Assembly: GCA_026393275.1 (NCBI GenBank) | Contig: JAPLAM010000010.1 | Coordinates: forward strand, 1 to 64,000 | Length of the DNA stretch: 64,000 bases | Direction: 5' to 3' | Source: Arthrobacter sp. | GTDB taxonomy: Bacteria > Actinomycetota > Actinomycetes > Actinomycetales > Micrococcaceae | In this document: positions 11,030-21,240 of the stretch, piece after piece | Layout: each line of letters begins with the position of its first letter | Position numbering within the stretch: position 1 is the first letter of the stretch | Translations under genes and position numbers: made by a program | Notes under the pieces: generated by a model | Database searches by the model: none | Seen by the model: the letters and a program-made list of their open reading frames with translations, nothing else | What the model was told of the DNA's origin: nothing

Positions 11030-11356
11030 CTAGGCTCGGTCCTCGCCGTCGGTCTCCGGAACCGAGTCGGGAACGGACTCGACGACGGCGCGCTCGGCGC
11101 GGCGGACGCTCAGCCGGTCCAGCACCAGCGCGACGACGGCGCCCAGGATGGCGCCGCCCGCGGCGCAGAAAGTCAGGAAGAAGCCGAAGACGGCGTTGGC
11201 GTCGTAGCGCTCGTCGGCGGGCAGGCCGTAGGCGATGACAGCGGCCACCGCGACGCCCACCAGAGCACCCGCGATCAGGAACGGGACATACTTCGGCGCG
11301 CGGCGGACGGTGACGGCGCGGCGTTCGGGCACAACGGGGGTGTCTTCAGAAGCCAT
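11030..11356 (-). CDS. Small membrane protein, unknown function
   Basis: MASEDTPVVPERRAVTVRRAPKYVPFLIAGALVGV; two predicted TM segments. Confidence 0.7.
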   Translation of the reverse strand: MASEDTPVVPERRAVTVRRAPKYVPFLIAGALVGVAVAAVIAYGLPADERYDANAVFGFFLTFCAAGGAILGAVVALVLDRLSVRRAERAVVESVPDSVPETDGEDRA

Positions 11357-11548
11357 GCCGTTAAGCCTACTGCCCCCGGGCACTGCTGTTTTCGCGCCGA
11401 TTCCGGACGTTCGCGCCCCGGCTCCGCCGCGCGTCCGCCGCGTGTCCGTCCGATTGAGTGGCGGACATCCGGAAGCCTAGCGGGAACGCTGATAGCAGGG
11501 CAGACTAGGGGATGGGGGAGGGTGCGGTCCGGATTTTAAGGACGCACC

Positions 11549-12397
11549 ATGTCAGTCACAGCGAACAGCATCCGTGACCAGCAGCGCATCATCTGGGACC
11601 AGTTCGCGGCGGGCTGGAAGAAATGGGATGCCGAACTGCTCGGCTGGCACCGCCCGTTCGGCGACGCCATGATTCAGGATTCCCGGTTGCGGCCGGACTC
11701 ATCCGTGCTGGACGTCGCGGCGGGTTCCGGGGAGCCGGGTCTCACCGTGGCGGCGCTGGTACCGCAGGGGGACGTGGTCCTGGCCGACATTTCGGCCGGA
11801 ATGTTGCAGGTGGCCAGGGAGAAGGCGTCGGCCAGGGGGCTGGCCAATGTCAGCTTCAGCGTGTGCGCCTCCGCGGAACTTCCCTTCGACGATGCAATGT
11901 TCGACGCCGTGCTGTGCCGCTTCGGCTTCAATTTCTTCCCCGAAATGCGGGCCGCACTGCGGGAAATGGTCCGGACGGCGAAGCCCGGGGCGAGGATCAG
12001 CGCCGCTGTCTGGGGCAAGGCAGCCGGGAACCCCTGGGCAAGCCTGGTCCTCGGCACACTCGCGCACCACACGGAGTTGCCGCAGCCACCCGCGAGCAGC
12101 ACGGGGCTGTTCCGCTGTTCCGCCCCCGGCTTCATGGCCCGGTTATTCAGGGAAGCCGGCCTGGTGGACGTGGCGGAGCGGACGGTCAGCACGGACCTGG
12201 TGCTCGACTCCCCGGAAAGCTACTGGGAGTTCATGGAGGACATCGCGACCACTGTCGCTATGGGCCTGGCCAAGGCGGATAAGGAAGCCCGGTCGCTGAT
12301 CCGCTCGGACGTGTTCCAATTGCTGGGCCGCTATGAGCATCAGGGTGCGCTTAGGCTGCGGTCGACGGCGACGATTGTGGCCGGGACCCGGGCGTAA
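11549..12397 (+). CDS. Class I SAM-dependent methyltransferase
   Basis: VLDVAAGSGEPGLTVAALV motif I; DAVLCRFGFNFFPEMRAALREMVR. Confidence 0.9.
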   Translation: MSVTANSIRDQQRIIWDQFAAGWKKWDAELLGWHRPFGDAMIQDSRLRPDSSVLDVAAGSGEPGLTVAALVPQGDVVLADISAGMLQVAREKASARGLANVSFSVCASAELPFDDAMFDAVLCRFGFNFFPEMRAALREMVRTAKPGARISAAVWGKAAGNPWASLVLGTLAHHTELPQPPASSTGLFRCSAPGFMARLFREAGLVDVAERTVSTDLVLDSPESYWEFMEDIATTVAMGLAKADKEARSLIRSDVFQLLGRYEHQGALRLRSTATIVAGTRA

Positions 12398-12467
12398 GCG
12401 GATTCCGCGACCGGCATACGTCGTTGTGGGTGCGTACCGCTAGGTAGGCGCGGCCAGGCTGGCACGG

Positions 12468-12902
12468 CTAGGCCGGAACGGCTGGCCCGGAGGCATCGGC
12501 GATGATGGCCCGCACGGAATTATTGCGCTTTTCGTGCGTTAGCTCCGCCAAGCCCAAAGCCTCCAGCAGGGGCGGCAGGTACATGCCGAACCGGCCGCGG
12601 TACCCGTTCCGCAGTCCGTACCACCCGTGCACGGGATTATCCGGGCTCCGTCCCCACGCCTCGACGGTTCCTTCTGCGGCCTGCTTGTTCTCGTCCGCCG
12701 CGCCCAAGGGCACCCAGTCGTCTTTTTCCATCAGCCACAGCTGAAGATCTTCGAGGGCTCGGAGGTGGTACTTCAACGTGGTGGAGCCGACTTGGCACAC
12801 CAGGGCGGGGGGATCGGATTGCTCGTCCCGGTACATCGTGTACTCGGAAGTCCCCGGCGCTGTCTTGAGCGCCCAGGGATCCTGCTTGGTGCCAGTTGCC
12901 AT
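12468..12902 (-). CDS. Conserved hypothetical protein
   Basis: 144 aa complete ORF, plausible codon usage, no recognised motif. Confidence 0.65.
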   Translation of the reverse strand: MATGTKQDPWALKTAPGTSEYTMYRDEQSDPPALVCQVGSTTLKYHLRALEDLQLWLMEKDDWVPLGAADENKQAAEGTVEAWGRSPDNPVHGWYGLRNGYRGRFGMYLPPLLEALGLAELTHEKRNNSVRAIIADASGPAVPA

Positions 12903-12980
12903 TTGGTCCGCCTTCGGGTTTGGCCGCTTTTGGCGCTGCTTGGTCCGAGCCTACCCAGTGCGCCCGGCGGGCGCGAGAGC

Positions 12981-13460
12981 TCAGACGCCCAGCTGGTCCT
13001 TCAGCGCGGCGACGTGGCCCTCGGCCTTGACCTTGTACTGCGCCAGCTTCACGTTGCCCTCGGGATCGAGAACCACGGTGGAACGGACGATCCCTTCGGT
13101 GATCTCACCGCGGATCAGATTCTCACCCCAGGCGCCGTAGGCGAGGGCGACGGCGTGGTCCTCGTCGGAGAGCAGCGGGAAGGTCAGGGCGTAGTCGCCG
13201 GTGAAGTGGGACAGCGCCTCGGGTGCGTCCGGCGAGATGCCCAGCACCTCGTAGCCGGAGCCCTGCAGCGACGCCAGGCTGTCGCGGAAGTCGCAGGCTT
13301 CGGTGGTGCAGCCCGGGGTGGCGGCCTTCGGGTAGAAGTACACGATGACGTTCTTGCCGCGGTACTCGGCGAGGGATACCGGCTTGCCTTCGGCGTCGGG
13401 GAGCGTGAAGTCGGGGGCCGGGGTTCCGGGCTGGAGCTTGACGGTGAGGTTCTGGCTCAT
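12981..13460 (-). CDS. bcp: Thioredoxin-dependent thiol peroxidase (BCP-type peroxiredoxin)
   Basis: PGTPAPDFTLPDAEGKPVSL, FYPKAATPGCTTEACDFRD. Confidence 0.95.
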   Translation of the reverse strand: MSQNLTVKLQPGTPAPDFTLPDAEGKPVSLAEYRGKNVIVYFYPKAATPGCTTEACDFRDSLASLQGSGYEVLGISPDAPEALSHFTGDYALTFPLLSDEDHAVALAYGAWGENLIRGEITEGIVRSTVVLDPEGNVKLAQYKVKAEGHVAALKDQLGV

Positions 13461-13583
13461 GGGGGTCCTTCGCTGGGAGGCGGTTTGGAAATCGGTCTGT
13501 GGTGCACAACACCACCGGCGGATTCGGTATTCCGACGACGGCGGCGGCCGCCACGGCGGCGGCGGCCGCAAAGCGGCTAGCAC

Positions 13584-14378
13584 TCAGAACGGGTGGTCGC
13601 GGGCCCAGCCGAACGCGTCCTCGGCCGGTCCCGTGCATTCCAGGCTGATGTGGCCGGTGTAGCCGAGCGCCCGGCTGCGGGAGAGCCACTGCGCGAGCGG
13701 GAGGGTGCCGGTGCCGGGGGCGCCGCGGCCGGGCGAGTCTGCGATCTGGATGTGGCCGAACTCGCCCGCGTGCTGCTCGATGACCGCGCCGACGTCGTCC
13801 CCGTTGACGGACAAGTGGTAGAAATCGGCCAGGAACGCGACGTTTTCCGCGCCGGTCTCCGCCCGCACCCGGGAGACCAGGGCCAGGGCATCGGCCGCCG
13901 TGCGCAACGGGTAGCGCGGCGCGGCGCTGACGGATTCCAGCAGCACGGTGCCGCCGATCCGCGCGACGGCGGCCGCCGCCACGGCCAGGTTCCGGACACC
14001 CAGCTCGTCCTGCTTCGCGGCCGATTCGCCATCGACCCGGTTGCCGAAGAGGGCATTGAAAGAGGTGCAGCCGAGGCTCCCGCCCAGGCCCACGACGGCG
14101 TCGATGTTGTCGCGGAACTCGGCCGAGCGGGCGGGCCACGAGGCCAGGCCGCGGTCCCCGCCGGGCATGTTCCCGGCCGCGAAGTTCAATCCCGTGAGCT
14201 GCACCCCTGCGTCGGTGATGGCCCGCTCGAACGCAGTGACCTCGGCGTCGGACGGGACGGCACCGTCAAAGGGCCACCAGAACTCGACGGCGTCGAACCC
14301 GGCAGCCTTCACTGCCGCCGGCCGCTCCAGAAGGGGGAGTTCGGTCAGCAGGATGGAGCAGTTCACGGTGTAGCTCAT
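13584..14378 (-). CDS. Hydroxypyruvate isomerase family TIM barrel
   Basis: VNCSILLTELPLLERPAAVKAAGFDAVEFWWPF; VEQHAGEFGHIQIADSPGRGAPGTG. Confidence 0.85.
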   Translation of the reverse strand: MSYTVNCSILLTELPLLERPAAVKAAGFDAVEFWWPFDGAVPSDAEVTAFERAITDAGVQLTGLNFAAGNMPGGDRGLASWPARSAEFRDNIDAVVGLGGSLGCTSFNALFGNRVDGESAAKQDELGVRNLAVAAAAVARIGGTVLLESVSAAPRYPLRTAADALALVSRVRAETGAENVAFLADFYHLSVNGDDVGAVIEQHAGEFGHIQIADSPGRGAPGTGTLPLAQWLSRSRALGYTGHISLECTGPAEDAFGWARDHPF

Positions 14379-14489
14379 CGTATTAGTCCTTGCGGAATGC
14401 GCCGCGTGCGCGGTCGATGTGGTCGGTTGATCGGGCTGACAGCTTTTTCACAGCCTAGGCATAAGTGGCGCGGCTAGCTTGGAGCCATT

Positions 14490-15494
14490 ATGAAAGAGCA
14501 CACGCCGCGTCAAGGGCCACGGCCCATCAAGGAGAGACGCTCCCGCAGGGCGCGCCGCCGGGTCCTGCTGGGGGCGTGTACTGCGGTCCTGGCCGTGGCG
14601 TTGGCGGCCACCGTTTACACCTCGGCCGAGGCCCGCTCAGCAGCGGGGCGCCCGACGACGTCGAGCACGACGGCGTCGACCGCAGCCGCCCCGGCCCCGA
14701 CGTCGACCGCAGCCGTGGCGCCCGCCCCGACCGCGACGCTGGCCCCCACGGCGACCCCGGCCGCGACCCCGGCCGCCGCCCCGACGCCGGCGCCCGCTGC
14801 GGGAGGCGTCGGCCCGGCCCTGGACGCCGAGCTGAACGCCATCATCGACGCCAATGGCGGCTACCAGATCGGCGTGTCCCTGATCGACCTGGCGGACGGC
14901 ACTGTGCACGACTACGGCGTCCAGCAGCCGTTCGAGGCGGCCAGCACCGCCAAGGTCCTGGCTGCCGCGGCCTTCTACCACCTGGTCGAATCGGGCGGCG
15001 CGTCCCTCAACGAGCCGATGGGGGCCTGGACCGCCGGGTTCCAGCTCAAGGAGATGATCCAGGACAGCGACAACGATTCCTGGTCCCTGATCATGGACGC
15101 CGTCGGCCACCAGCAGCTCAGCGACTACGCGGCGTCGATCGGGGTCAACTACAGCCCGGAATCCAACACGCTGACGCCCGCCGAGATGGCCCGGGTCATG
15201 GCCGCGCTCTACTCGGGAAAGCTGCTCGATAAGGACGACACCGCGGAGCTGTTGTCCTATATGCAGAACACCAACTATGAATCCCTCATCCCCGAGGCCG
15301 CCCCCGCAGACGTCGAGGTCTACCACAAATACGGGTTGCTGGACGGGGAGCTGCACGACGCCGGAATCCTCACAAAGAACGGCAGCGCCTACGCCCTCGT
15401 CATCTACACCAAGGGCGACAGCGACGGCGACATCCCGCAACGGACCGACGTCATCCACCAGCTCACCCGCGCCGTCACCGACGCCGTCTTCTAG
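14490..15494 (+). CDS. Secreted serine hydrolase, class A beta-lactamase-like fold
   Basis: N-terminal TM anchor, Thr/Pro/Ala linker, AASTAK (SxxK) and HKYG motifs. Confidence 0.85.
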   Translation: MKEHTPRQGPRPIKERRSRRARRRVLLGACTAVLAVALAATVYTSAEARSAAGRPTTSSTTASTAAAPAPTSTAAVAPAPTATLAPTATPAATPAAAPTPAPAAGGVGPALDAELNAIIDANGGYQIGVSLIDLADGTVHDYGVQQPFEAASTAKVLAAAAFYHLVESGGASLNEPMGAWTAGFQLKEMIQDSDNDSWSLIMDAVGHQQLSDYAASIGVNYSPESNTLTPAEMARVMAALYSGKLLDKDDTAELLSYMQNTNYESLIPEAAPADVEVYHKYGLLDGELHDAGILTKNGSAYALVIYTKGDSDGDIPQRTDVIHQLTRAVTDAVF

Positions 15495-15528
15495 GCACCC
15501 GGGGTGCCACAGGGCGGTTGCCCCGGTG

Positions 15529-16053
15529 CTATTCGGCCGGGTACCAAACCCGTTGGCCGTCGACGCGGGCGAAGGAGGTCAGGGTGTGGGGTTTGGCGGA
15601 TTTCTCCGTCATGATGTCCAACACCTCGACATCCCGGACCAGGAGCGCGTCACCGATCAGCGAACGGTGGCAGCGCCACGGGACCGCTTCGGCGCACATG
15701 ATGGCCGCATCGTTGGTCCGTCCGTGTTCCAGCAGTTCACCGACGGCGGCGGAAAACTCTGCGGTCTGCATGTAGTCCGCGTAGCCACGGAACGACGCAT
15801 TCCGCCACGCGCCATTGGGACTGCTTTTGTTGGTGTGCCGCAGACCGCCGAGGGATTCCATCCGCCGGTAGGTGATCCCGCTGGCACGCACGCTCGGCGC
15901 GAGCGCGTCCGCGTTGAACTGCGGGTTGTGCCGCGACTTCGGAACGGTCCGCACATCGATCAGCTTCTTGATGCCGTGGGCCTTGAGGATGCCGATGAAT
16001 TCGTCGATGGGATGAGTGGAGTGGCCCACCGTGAAGATGGTCATGTCCGTCAT
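15529..16053 (-). CDS. DUF488 family protein
   Basis: TVGHSTHPIDEFIGILKAHGIKKLIDVRTVPKSRHNPQFN; ALLCxE-like MCAEAVPWRCHRSLIGDAL. Confidence 0.92.
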   Translation of the reverse strand: MTDMTIFTVGHSTHPIDEFIGILKAHGIKKLIDVRTVPKSRHNPQFNADALAPSVRASGITYRRMESLGGLRHTNKSSPNGAWRNASFRGYADYMQTAEFSAAVGELLEHGRTNDAAIMCAEAVPWRCHRSLIGDALLVRDVEVLDIMTEKSAKPHTLTSFARVDGQRVWYPAE

Positions 16054-16147
16054 GCCCCCATGCTAGGCGCTATGAGCGGCGGTGTCGGCGGCGAAGCGGC
16101 CCGGATAGTCTGATGGGCCTACGAGCTGCCAAGGAAACGGGCACCAC

Positions 16148-16798
16148 ATGACTACAGCCACCATCCCTGCCTTCGTCCGCCGGCTTGCGGCCGTGGAAAC
16201 AGGGCCGGGCTGCGCGAACTTCTTCGACCACACCGTGCCCGCGAATGCGCTCCGCCGACGGAACCTGGAGACCTACCTGCAGGCCATGCTGGATCGCGCT
16301 CCGAAGGTGCTGCTGGTGGGCGAGGCCCCCGGCTTCAGGGGCATGAAGATCACCGGGATTCCCTTCACCAGCCGCACCATCCTCGAGCGGGGCGGTGACG
16401 GGTTTGGCCTGTTCGGGCCGGGAAAGGGATCTGTGCTTCCGCCGGACCCTGACGGTGTTGCTGCCGAACCGACGGCCACGGTGATGTGGGAGGTCCTGGC
16501 CGAGCTGGACTTCCTTCCGCTGCTCTGGAGCGCGTGCCCGTGGCATACCCATCTGCCCGGTCTGCCCCTGTCCAACCGCACTCCCACGGCCTCCGAGACA
16601 GCCCTCGGAAGCCCGTTCTGGCAGGCGCTGGCCGAGGACTTCTCGATCGAGACCGTGGTGGCCGTGGGCAACGTGGCGCACCGAAGCCTGCAGCGGGGCG
16701 GCTTCGACGCGCCGAAAATCCGGCACCCTTCACACGGCGGCCGTGCCGGGTTCAAGCGGGGACTGCAGGAACTGCTCGACGCCGGGATGCCTCGCTAG
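16148..16798 (+). CDS. Uracil-DNA glycosylase family protein
   Basis: VLLVGEAPGFRGMKITGIPFTS; VVAVGNVAHRSLQ...RHPSHGG. Confidence 0.85.
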   Translation: MTTATIPAFVRRLAAVETGPGCANFFDHTVPANALRRRNLETYLQAMLDRAPKVLLVGEAPGFRGMKITGIPFTSRTILERGGDGFGLFGPGKGSVLPPDPDGVAAEPTATVMWEVLAELDFLPLLWSACPWHTHLPGLPLSNRTPTASETALGSPFWQALAEDFSIETVVAVGNVAHRSLQRGGFDAPKIRHPSHGGRAGFKRGLQELLDAGMPR

Positions 16799-16829
16799 GA
16801 GTTTCGCCCCGAGTGCGCCGGCCGGACCC

Positions 16830-17747
<918 letters not shown>

Positions 17748-18872
17748 TCAGACCCGGGCGTCTGCCCTGCCGGCGGCGGATACGGAAGCGCGTCCGTCCG
17801 CTGCCTGGTGGAGGAGGTCCTCGGCCAGGGCGGCCCACTGGGGCCGGAAGGAATAGAGGCAGCCGAGCCGTAGCCGGGCCGCATCGGCGTAGGCATCGAA
17901 GCGTGCCGGGGTGACCCGCAGTTCCTCGGCGGCCGCGATGACCTGGCGGCGTGCGCCCCGGTACCGCTCGGCTGTCAGGCGCCGTTGACGCAGGCGCAGT
18001 TCAAGGTGGACAGCCAGGTTTGCGAGGTCGGCGGCGGCCTCCGCCAGCCCGGCCTCGTCAAAGTCCAGCAAGCCCAGGGGAGCATCGGGCGCTGTCGCGA
18101 AAATCTGCTTGTCATGGAGGTCCCCGTGGGACCACACCAGCGGATCAGGGCGGGTCCGCAGCATCTGCTCTGCGATCCGCCCTGCGGCTGAACTTACCCC
18201 GTCCTGCTGGGCCCGGGCCGCCGGTACATCCTGGGCGTGCAGCAACCACCGGTCCACCATGCGTTGCAGGTTTTCGAGTTCGACGGCGGCCGTGCGGGGT
18301 GCCAGCGCCGCCAGCGACGAACGGAACGCGGCAGTGCCGGCCAGGGACTGCTGACGGACCCAACCGCGGGACCATTTTTGCCAGATGGCTTCGAACTCGT
18401 CGTCGCTGACCGCGGGGTCGTTTCCCAGCTCGAACAGCGGGCGGCCGGGCAGGGCTGTGATGAGGAGGCAGCCCCGGGTGTACGAAACGACCTCAGGGCT
18501 AAGGAAGTCCCCTGCAGCCAGGAACGCGTACGTCCGGGTGTGCCGGTCCGCGGCTTCGTCGGACTGCCGGGGCCGGAAGATCTTGAAATAGCGGTCGCCG
18601 GCCCGGACCACGGCCCGCTTGTGGGCCCGGTGCACCACTACCTCGCCCAGCGGTTCCACCTGGGCCAGGGCGGGCAGGCGCCGGTCGCTGCCCTGAGGGA
18701 GCAGCTCCAGCGCTCCGGCCCGGAAATGCGCGGCCCGGACGCCGGCCCGTCCGGGCGCCGCAAGTTCCATGCTGTAGTCCCCCGCGGTGGGTTCGGGCCA
18801 CGCCCGCCGGACCAGCCATTGCGCTCCTTCCGCGTCCTGGACGGAGAGCGGGACGGGCGGGTGCCAGCTCAT
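17748..18872 (-). CDS. APH-fold phosphotransferase (paralogue A)
   Basis: MSWHPPVPLSVQDAEG N-terminus; YFKIFRP and LVWSHGDLHDKQI...LGLLDFDEA kinase motifs. Confidence 0.85.
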   Translation of the reverse strand: MSWHPPVPLSVQDAEGAQWLVRRAWPEPTAGDYSMELAAPGRAGVRAAHFRAGALELLPQGSDRRLPALAQVEPLGEVVVHRAHKRAVVRAGDRYFKIFRPRQSDEAADRHTRTYAFLAAGDFLSPEVVSYTRGCLLITALPGRPLFELGNDPAVSDDEFEAIWQKWSRGWVRQQSLAGTAAFRSSLAALAPRTAAVELENLQRMVDRWLLHAQDVPAARAQQDGVSSAAGRIAEQMLRTRPDPLVWSHGDLHDKQIFATAPDAPLGLLDFDEAGLAEAAADLANLAVHLELRLRQRRLTAERYRGARRQVIAAAEELRVTPARFDAYADAARLRLGCLYSFRPQWAALAEDLLHQAADGRASVSAAGRADARV

Positions 18873-19978
18873 GTCATCAGCTCCTCGGCGCGGCGGACCG
18901 GCGGAGGCGAGGCGCGTTCCTCAAGCGCGGCGAGCGCCAGGGACAAGCGGCCCGGCAGCGGAGAACAGGCCAGACGCAGCCAGACGGCGTCGGAATACGC
19001 ACGAAACCTGTCCGGACTGACCTCCAGCCGGTCAGCGGCGGCCACTACGTGCCGGTGGGCCGTGCGGTAACGTGCCGGAGTCAGGCGGTTTTGGCGTACC
19101 AGAAACTCCAGATGGACATCCAGATTGGCCAGATCGAGGGCGGCCTCGGCCCGGGCCGTGTCGTCGAAATCGAGCAGTCCGAGGGCGGACGCGCCGTCGA
19201 TGGCGATAATCTGCTTGTCGTGGAGGTCCCCGTGGGCCCACACCAGCGGATCCGGCACGGTCCCGAGCAGTTCCTCCGCCACATACCCGGCCCATGCGCA
19301 TAACGCGTCGCGTGCCGACGACGCTTCCGGCAGGTCCCCGTAGTGGCGCAACCACCGGTTCACCCACCGCCGCAAATCCGCTGCTTCGACGTCCGGCGAG
19401 TGGACCGGCAGGGCGGCCAGGGCGCTGAGCCGGTCGGGCCCGTGAAAGGCGCCCACCTGGGCGGTCCAGGCCAGCGACCAGTGCTCCCACAGCAGGGCAA
19501 ACGCCGCCGCACTGACGGTGGCGTGGTCCTTCCCCAACTCGCCCAGGGTCCGTCCGTGGATGGGACTGAAAACGATGACATCCGTGGAGCTCCGCGTGAC
19601 CCTGGGCGCCCGGAGGGGGCCGCTGCCCAACAGGATCTCCGTTTGTGAGCAACGTTCGGCGGGCACCGTCGCCTCGCCGGGGCGGAAGATCTTGATGTAA
19701 CACCCCTCTGCCCGCACCACGGCGCGCGTGTGGGGCCGGTGGGCGATGATTTCGCCATGGCGCGCTTCGACGACGAGCGCGGGCAGTCCGGGGTCGTCCC
19801 GGGGGACCAACTCAAAGTGCCCGGACCGGAGGTGGGCTGCCCTGACGCCGGGCTCTCCGGTCGAGGTGACCTCCAGTTTGTAGTCCCCCGGGGTCCTGTC
19901 GGGCCATGCCCGGCGGACTTGCCAGGTACGCCCGGAATCGTCCACCGCCGACTTCGGGAGCGGCGGAAGCCAGCTCAT
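18869..19978 (-). CDS. APH-fold phosphotransferase (paralogue B)
   Basis: MSWLPPLPKSAVDDSG; YIKIFRP; LVWAHGDLHDKQI...LGLLDFDDT; 4-bp overlap with the next gene. Confidence 0.85.
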   Translation of the reverse strand: MSWLPPLPKSAVDDSGRTWQVRRAWPDRTPGDYKLEVTSTGEPGVRAAHLRSGHFELVPRDDPGLPALVVEARHGEIIAHRPHTRAVVRAEGCYIKIFRPGEATVPAERCSQTEILLGSGPLRAPRVTRSSTDVIVFSPIHGRTLGELGKDHATVSAAAFALLWEHWSLAWTAQVGAFHGPDRLSALAALPVHSPDVEAADLRRWVNRWLRHYGDLPEASSARDALCAWAGYVAEELLGTVPDPLVWAHGDLHDKQIIAIDGASALGLLDFDDTARAEAALDLANLDVHLEFLVRQNRLTPARYRTAHRHVVAAADRLEVSPDRFRAYSDAVWLRLACSPLPGRLSLALAALEERASPPPVRRAEELMT

Positions 19979-21240
19979 GGGACCAGCTCCCAGGCCCGGT
20001 CGAGGTGCCGGGACATGTCCGCGGCCCAATCAGGGGACCGGTCCCGGAATGGGTCCACACTGCCGGCGAACAGCCGGAGCGCCGCCCAGGCATCCGTCGC
20101 ACCGGGCACAAACCGGCCGCCCGCCAGGACGTAACCCTCCAGCAGGGACGCTGAGCGCGGCCGGCCCGCGGCGTTCCCCCGCCAGCGGCTCATTTCCTCC
20201 ACAGCGGCGAAAGAGCCCAGATCGGCCTCCGGAACTCCCGCCCGGGCACGGTCGAAGTCGATCAGCCGTACCTCGGATCCGCTGACCAGCACCTGGTCAG
20301 CGGAGAAGTCCCCATGGACGACGACGGCGGGCCCGGCGTCGTCGTCAGCGTCTTCCAAACTACGGCGGATCCGGTCCGCCACTCTTGCGGCGCGCACTTC
20401 CAGTGCGGGAACGAGCGCCGTAACCATGGCGCAGGTCACCGCCAGTTGGCGCTCCACGAGGGGCCCGGACCCGGCGGCGAGGCCGCCGCCTTCCGCGGCC
20501 GGAATGCTGTGCAGCCGGGCGAGGGCCTCGCCGGCCCGGCGTGCACTGACCGGATCGTCGCCGGCCGCCAGATCGTGGTCGCCCCACAGGGGGGTCGCGC
20601 TGGTGCCGTGCTCCCGGCAATCGGCACCGCCGAGCATGGGAAGGACGGGAACTCCGTAATGACGCAAACGCTGGCGGAAGCGGTGCGCGTTCTCGGCGGC
20701 GGGACGGGCCGCGGTCTTGATCACGATCGGCGTAGCCTGGGATTGCTCCAGCAGGACAACGCGCCGCTCGGGCTTGTAGCGCAGCACCGTGGCGCCGCTG
20801 CTGAGGAGTCCGGGCCCGGGGCGCGGCACGGCGCCGAGCTCTTCCAACCCCGGGCCGGCGAGCCAGCGGAGGTTGTCACCCAGTGCCCAGTCGTCCTCGA
20901 TGCCACCGACGGCGATCACGGCGTCGGTGTGGGCCGGGGCAGCAGGCAGGAGACGCAGGGCCCCGCCGCGTCGCTCCGACTTCCGGGCACGTCCGTCCAG
21001 CTTGATGTTGCCGCGCGTCGTGAGGGCCCAGCAGTACTCTTCGTTGCCGTCGAGGGTGCGGCGGAAGGCAACGAGGGCAGACGTGCCGGGCTTATACCGG
21101 ACCCGGGTAATCCGGACCGCTTCCCCCAGGGCTTCGGAGAGCAGGTCGTCGTCGAGCACCACGGCCAGGCCGGGCAGCCGGTCGTCCCGGCCGGCGAGCG
21201 AGAAGTCCGCCTCGCGCAAAGGCATGCGCACGGTGTTCAA
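19975..21240 (-). CDS. APH-fold phosphotransferase (divergent third member)
   Basis: VVVHGDFSADQVLVSGSEVRLIDFDRARAG; N-terminal RYKPGTSALVAFRRT. Confidence 0.82.
   Translation of the reverse strand: MNTVRMPLREADFSLAGRDDRLPGLAVVLDDDLLSEALGEAVRITRVRYKPGTSALVAFRRTLDGNEEYCWALTTRGNIKLDGRARKSERRGGALRLLPAAPAHTDAVIAVGGIEDDWALGDNLRWLAGPGLEELGAVPRPGPGLLSSGATVLRYKPERRVVLLEQSQATPIVIKTAARPAAENAHRFRQRLRHYGVPVLPMLGGADCREHGTSATPLWGDHDLAAGDDPVSARRAGEALARLHSIPAAEGGGLAAGSGPLVERQLAVTCAMVTALVPALEVRAARVADRIRRSLEDADDDAGPAVVVHGDFSADQVLVSGSEVRLIDFDRARAGVPEADLGSFAAVEEMSRWRGNAAGRPRSASLLEGYVLAGGRFVPGATDAWAALRLFAGSVDPFRDRSPDWAADMSRHLDRAWELVP

Noticed and set aside
13541-13575. GGC/GCC-rich tract between bcp and the hyi-like gene
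   Set aside because: Short imperfect GC repeat with no T-tract; could be a weak hairpin but not distinctive in this GC context.
14640-14810. Repetitive GC-rich DNA in the serine hydrolase gene
   Set aside because: Encodes an ordinary Thr/Pro/Ala linker after a membrane anchor, not a DNA-level repeat element.
17748-21240. Annotation of the three kinases as aminoglycoside-resistance genes
   Set aside because: Only the APH kinase fold is supported; genomic context (GTs, exporter, TCS) and unfamiliar N-termini argue against assigning antibiotic resistance.
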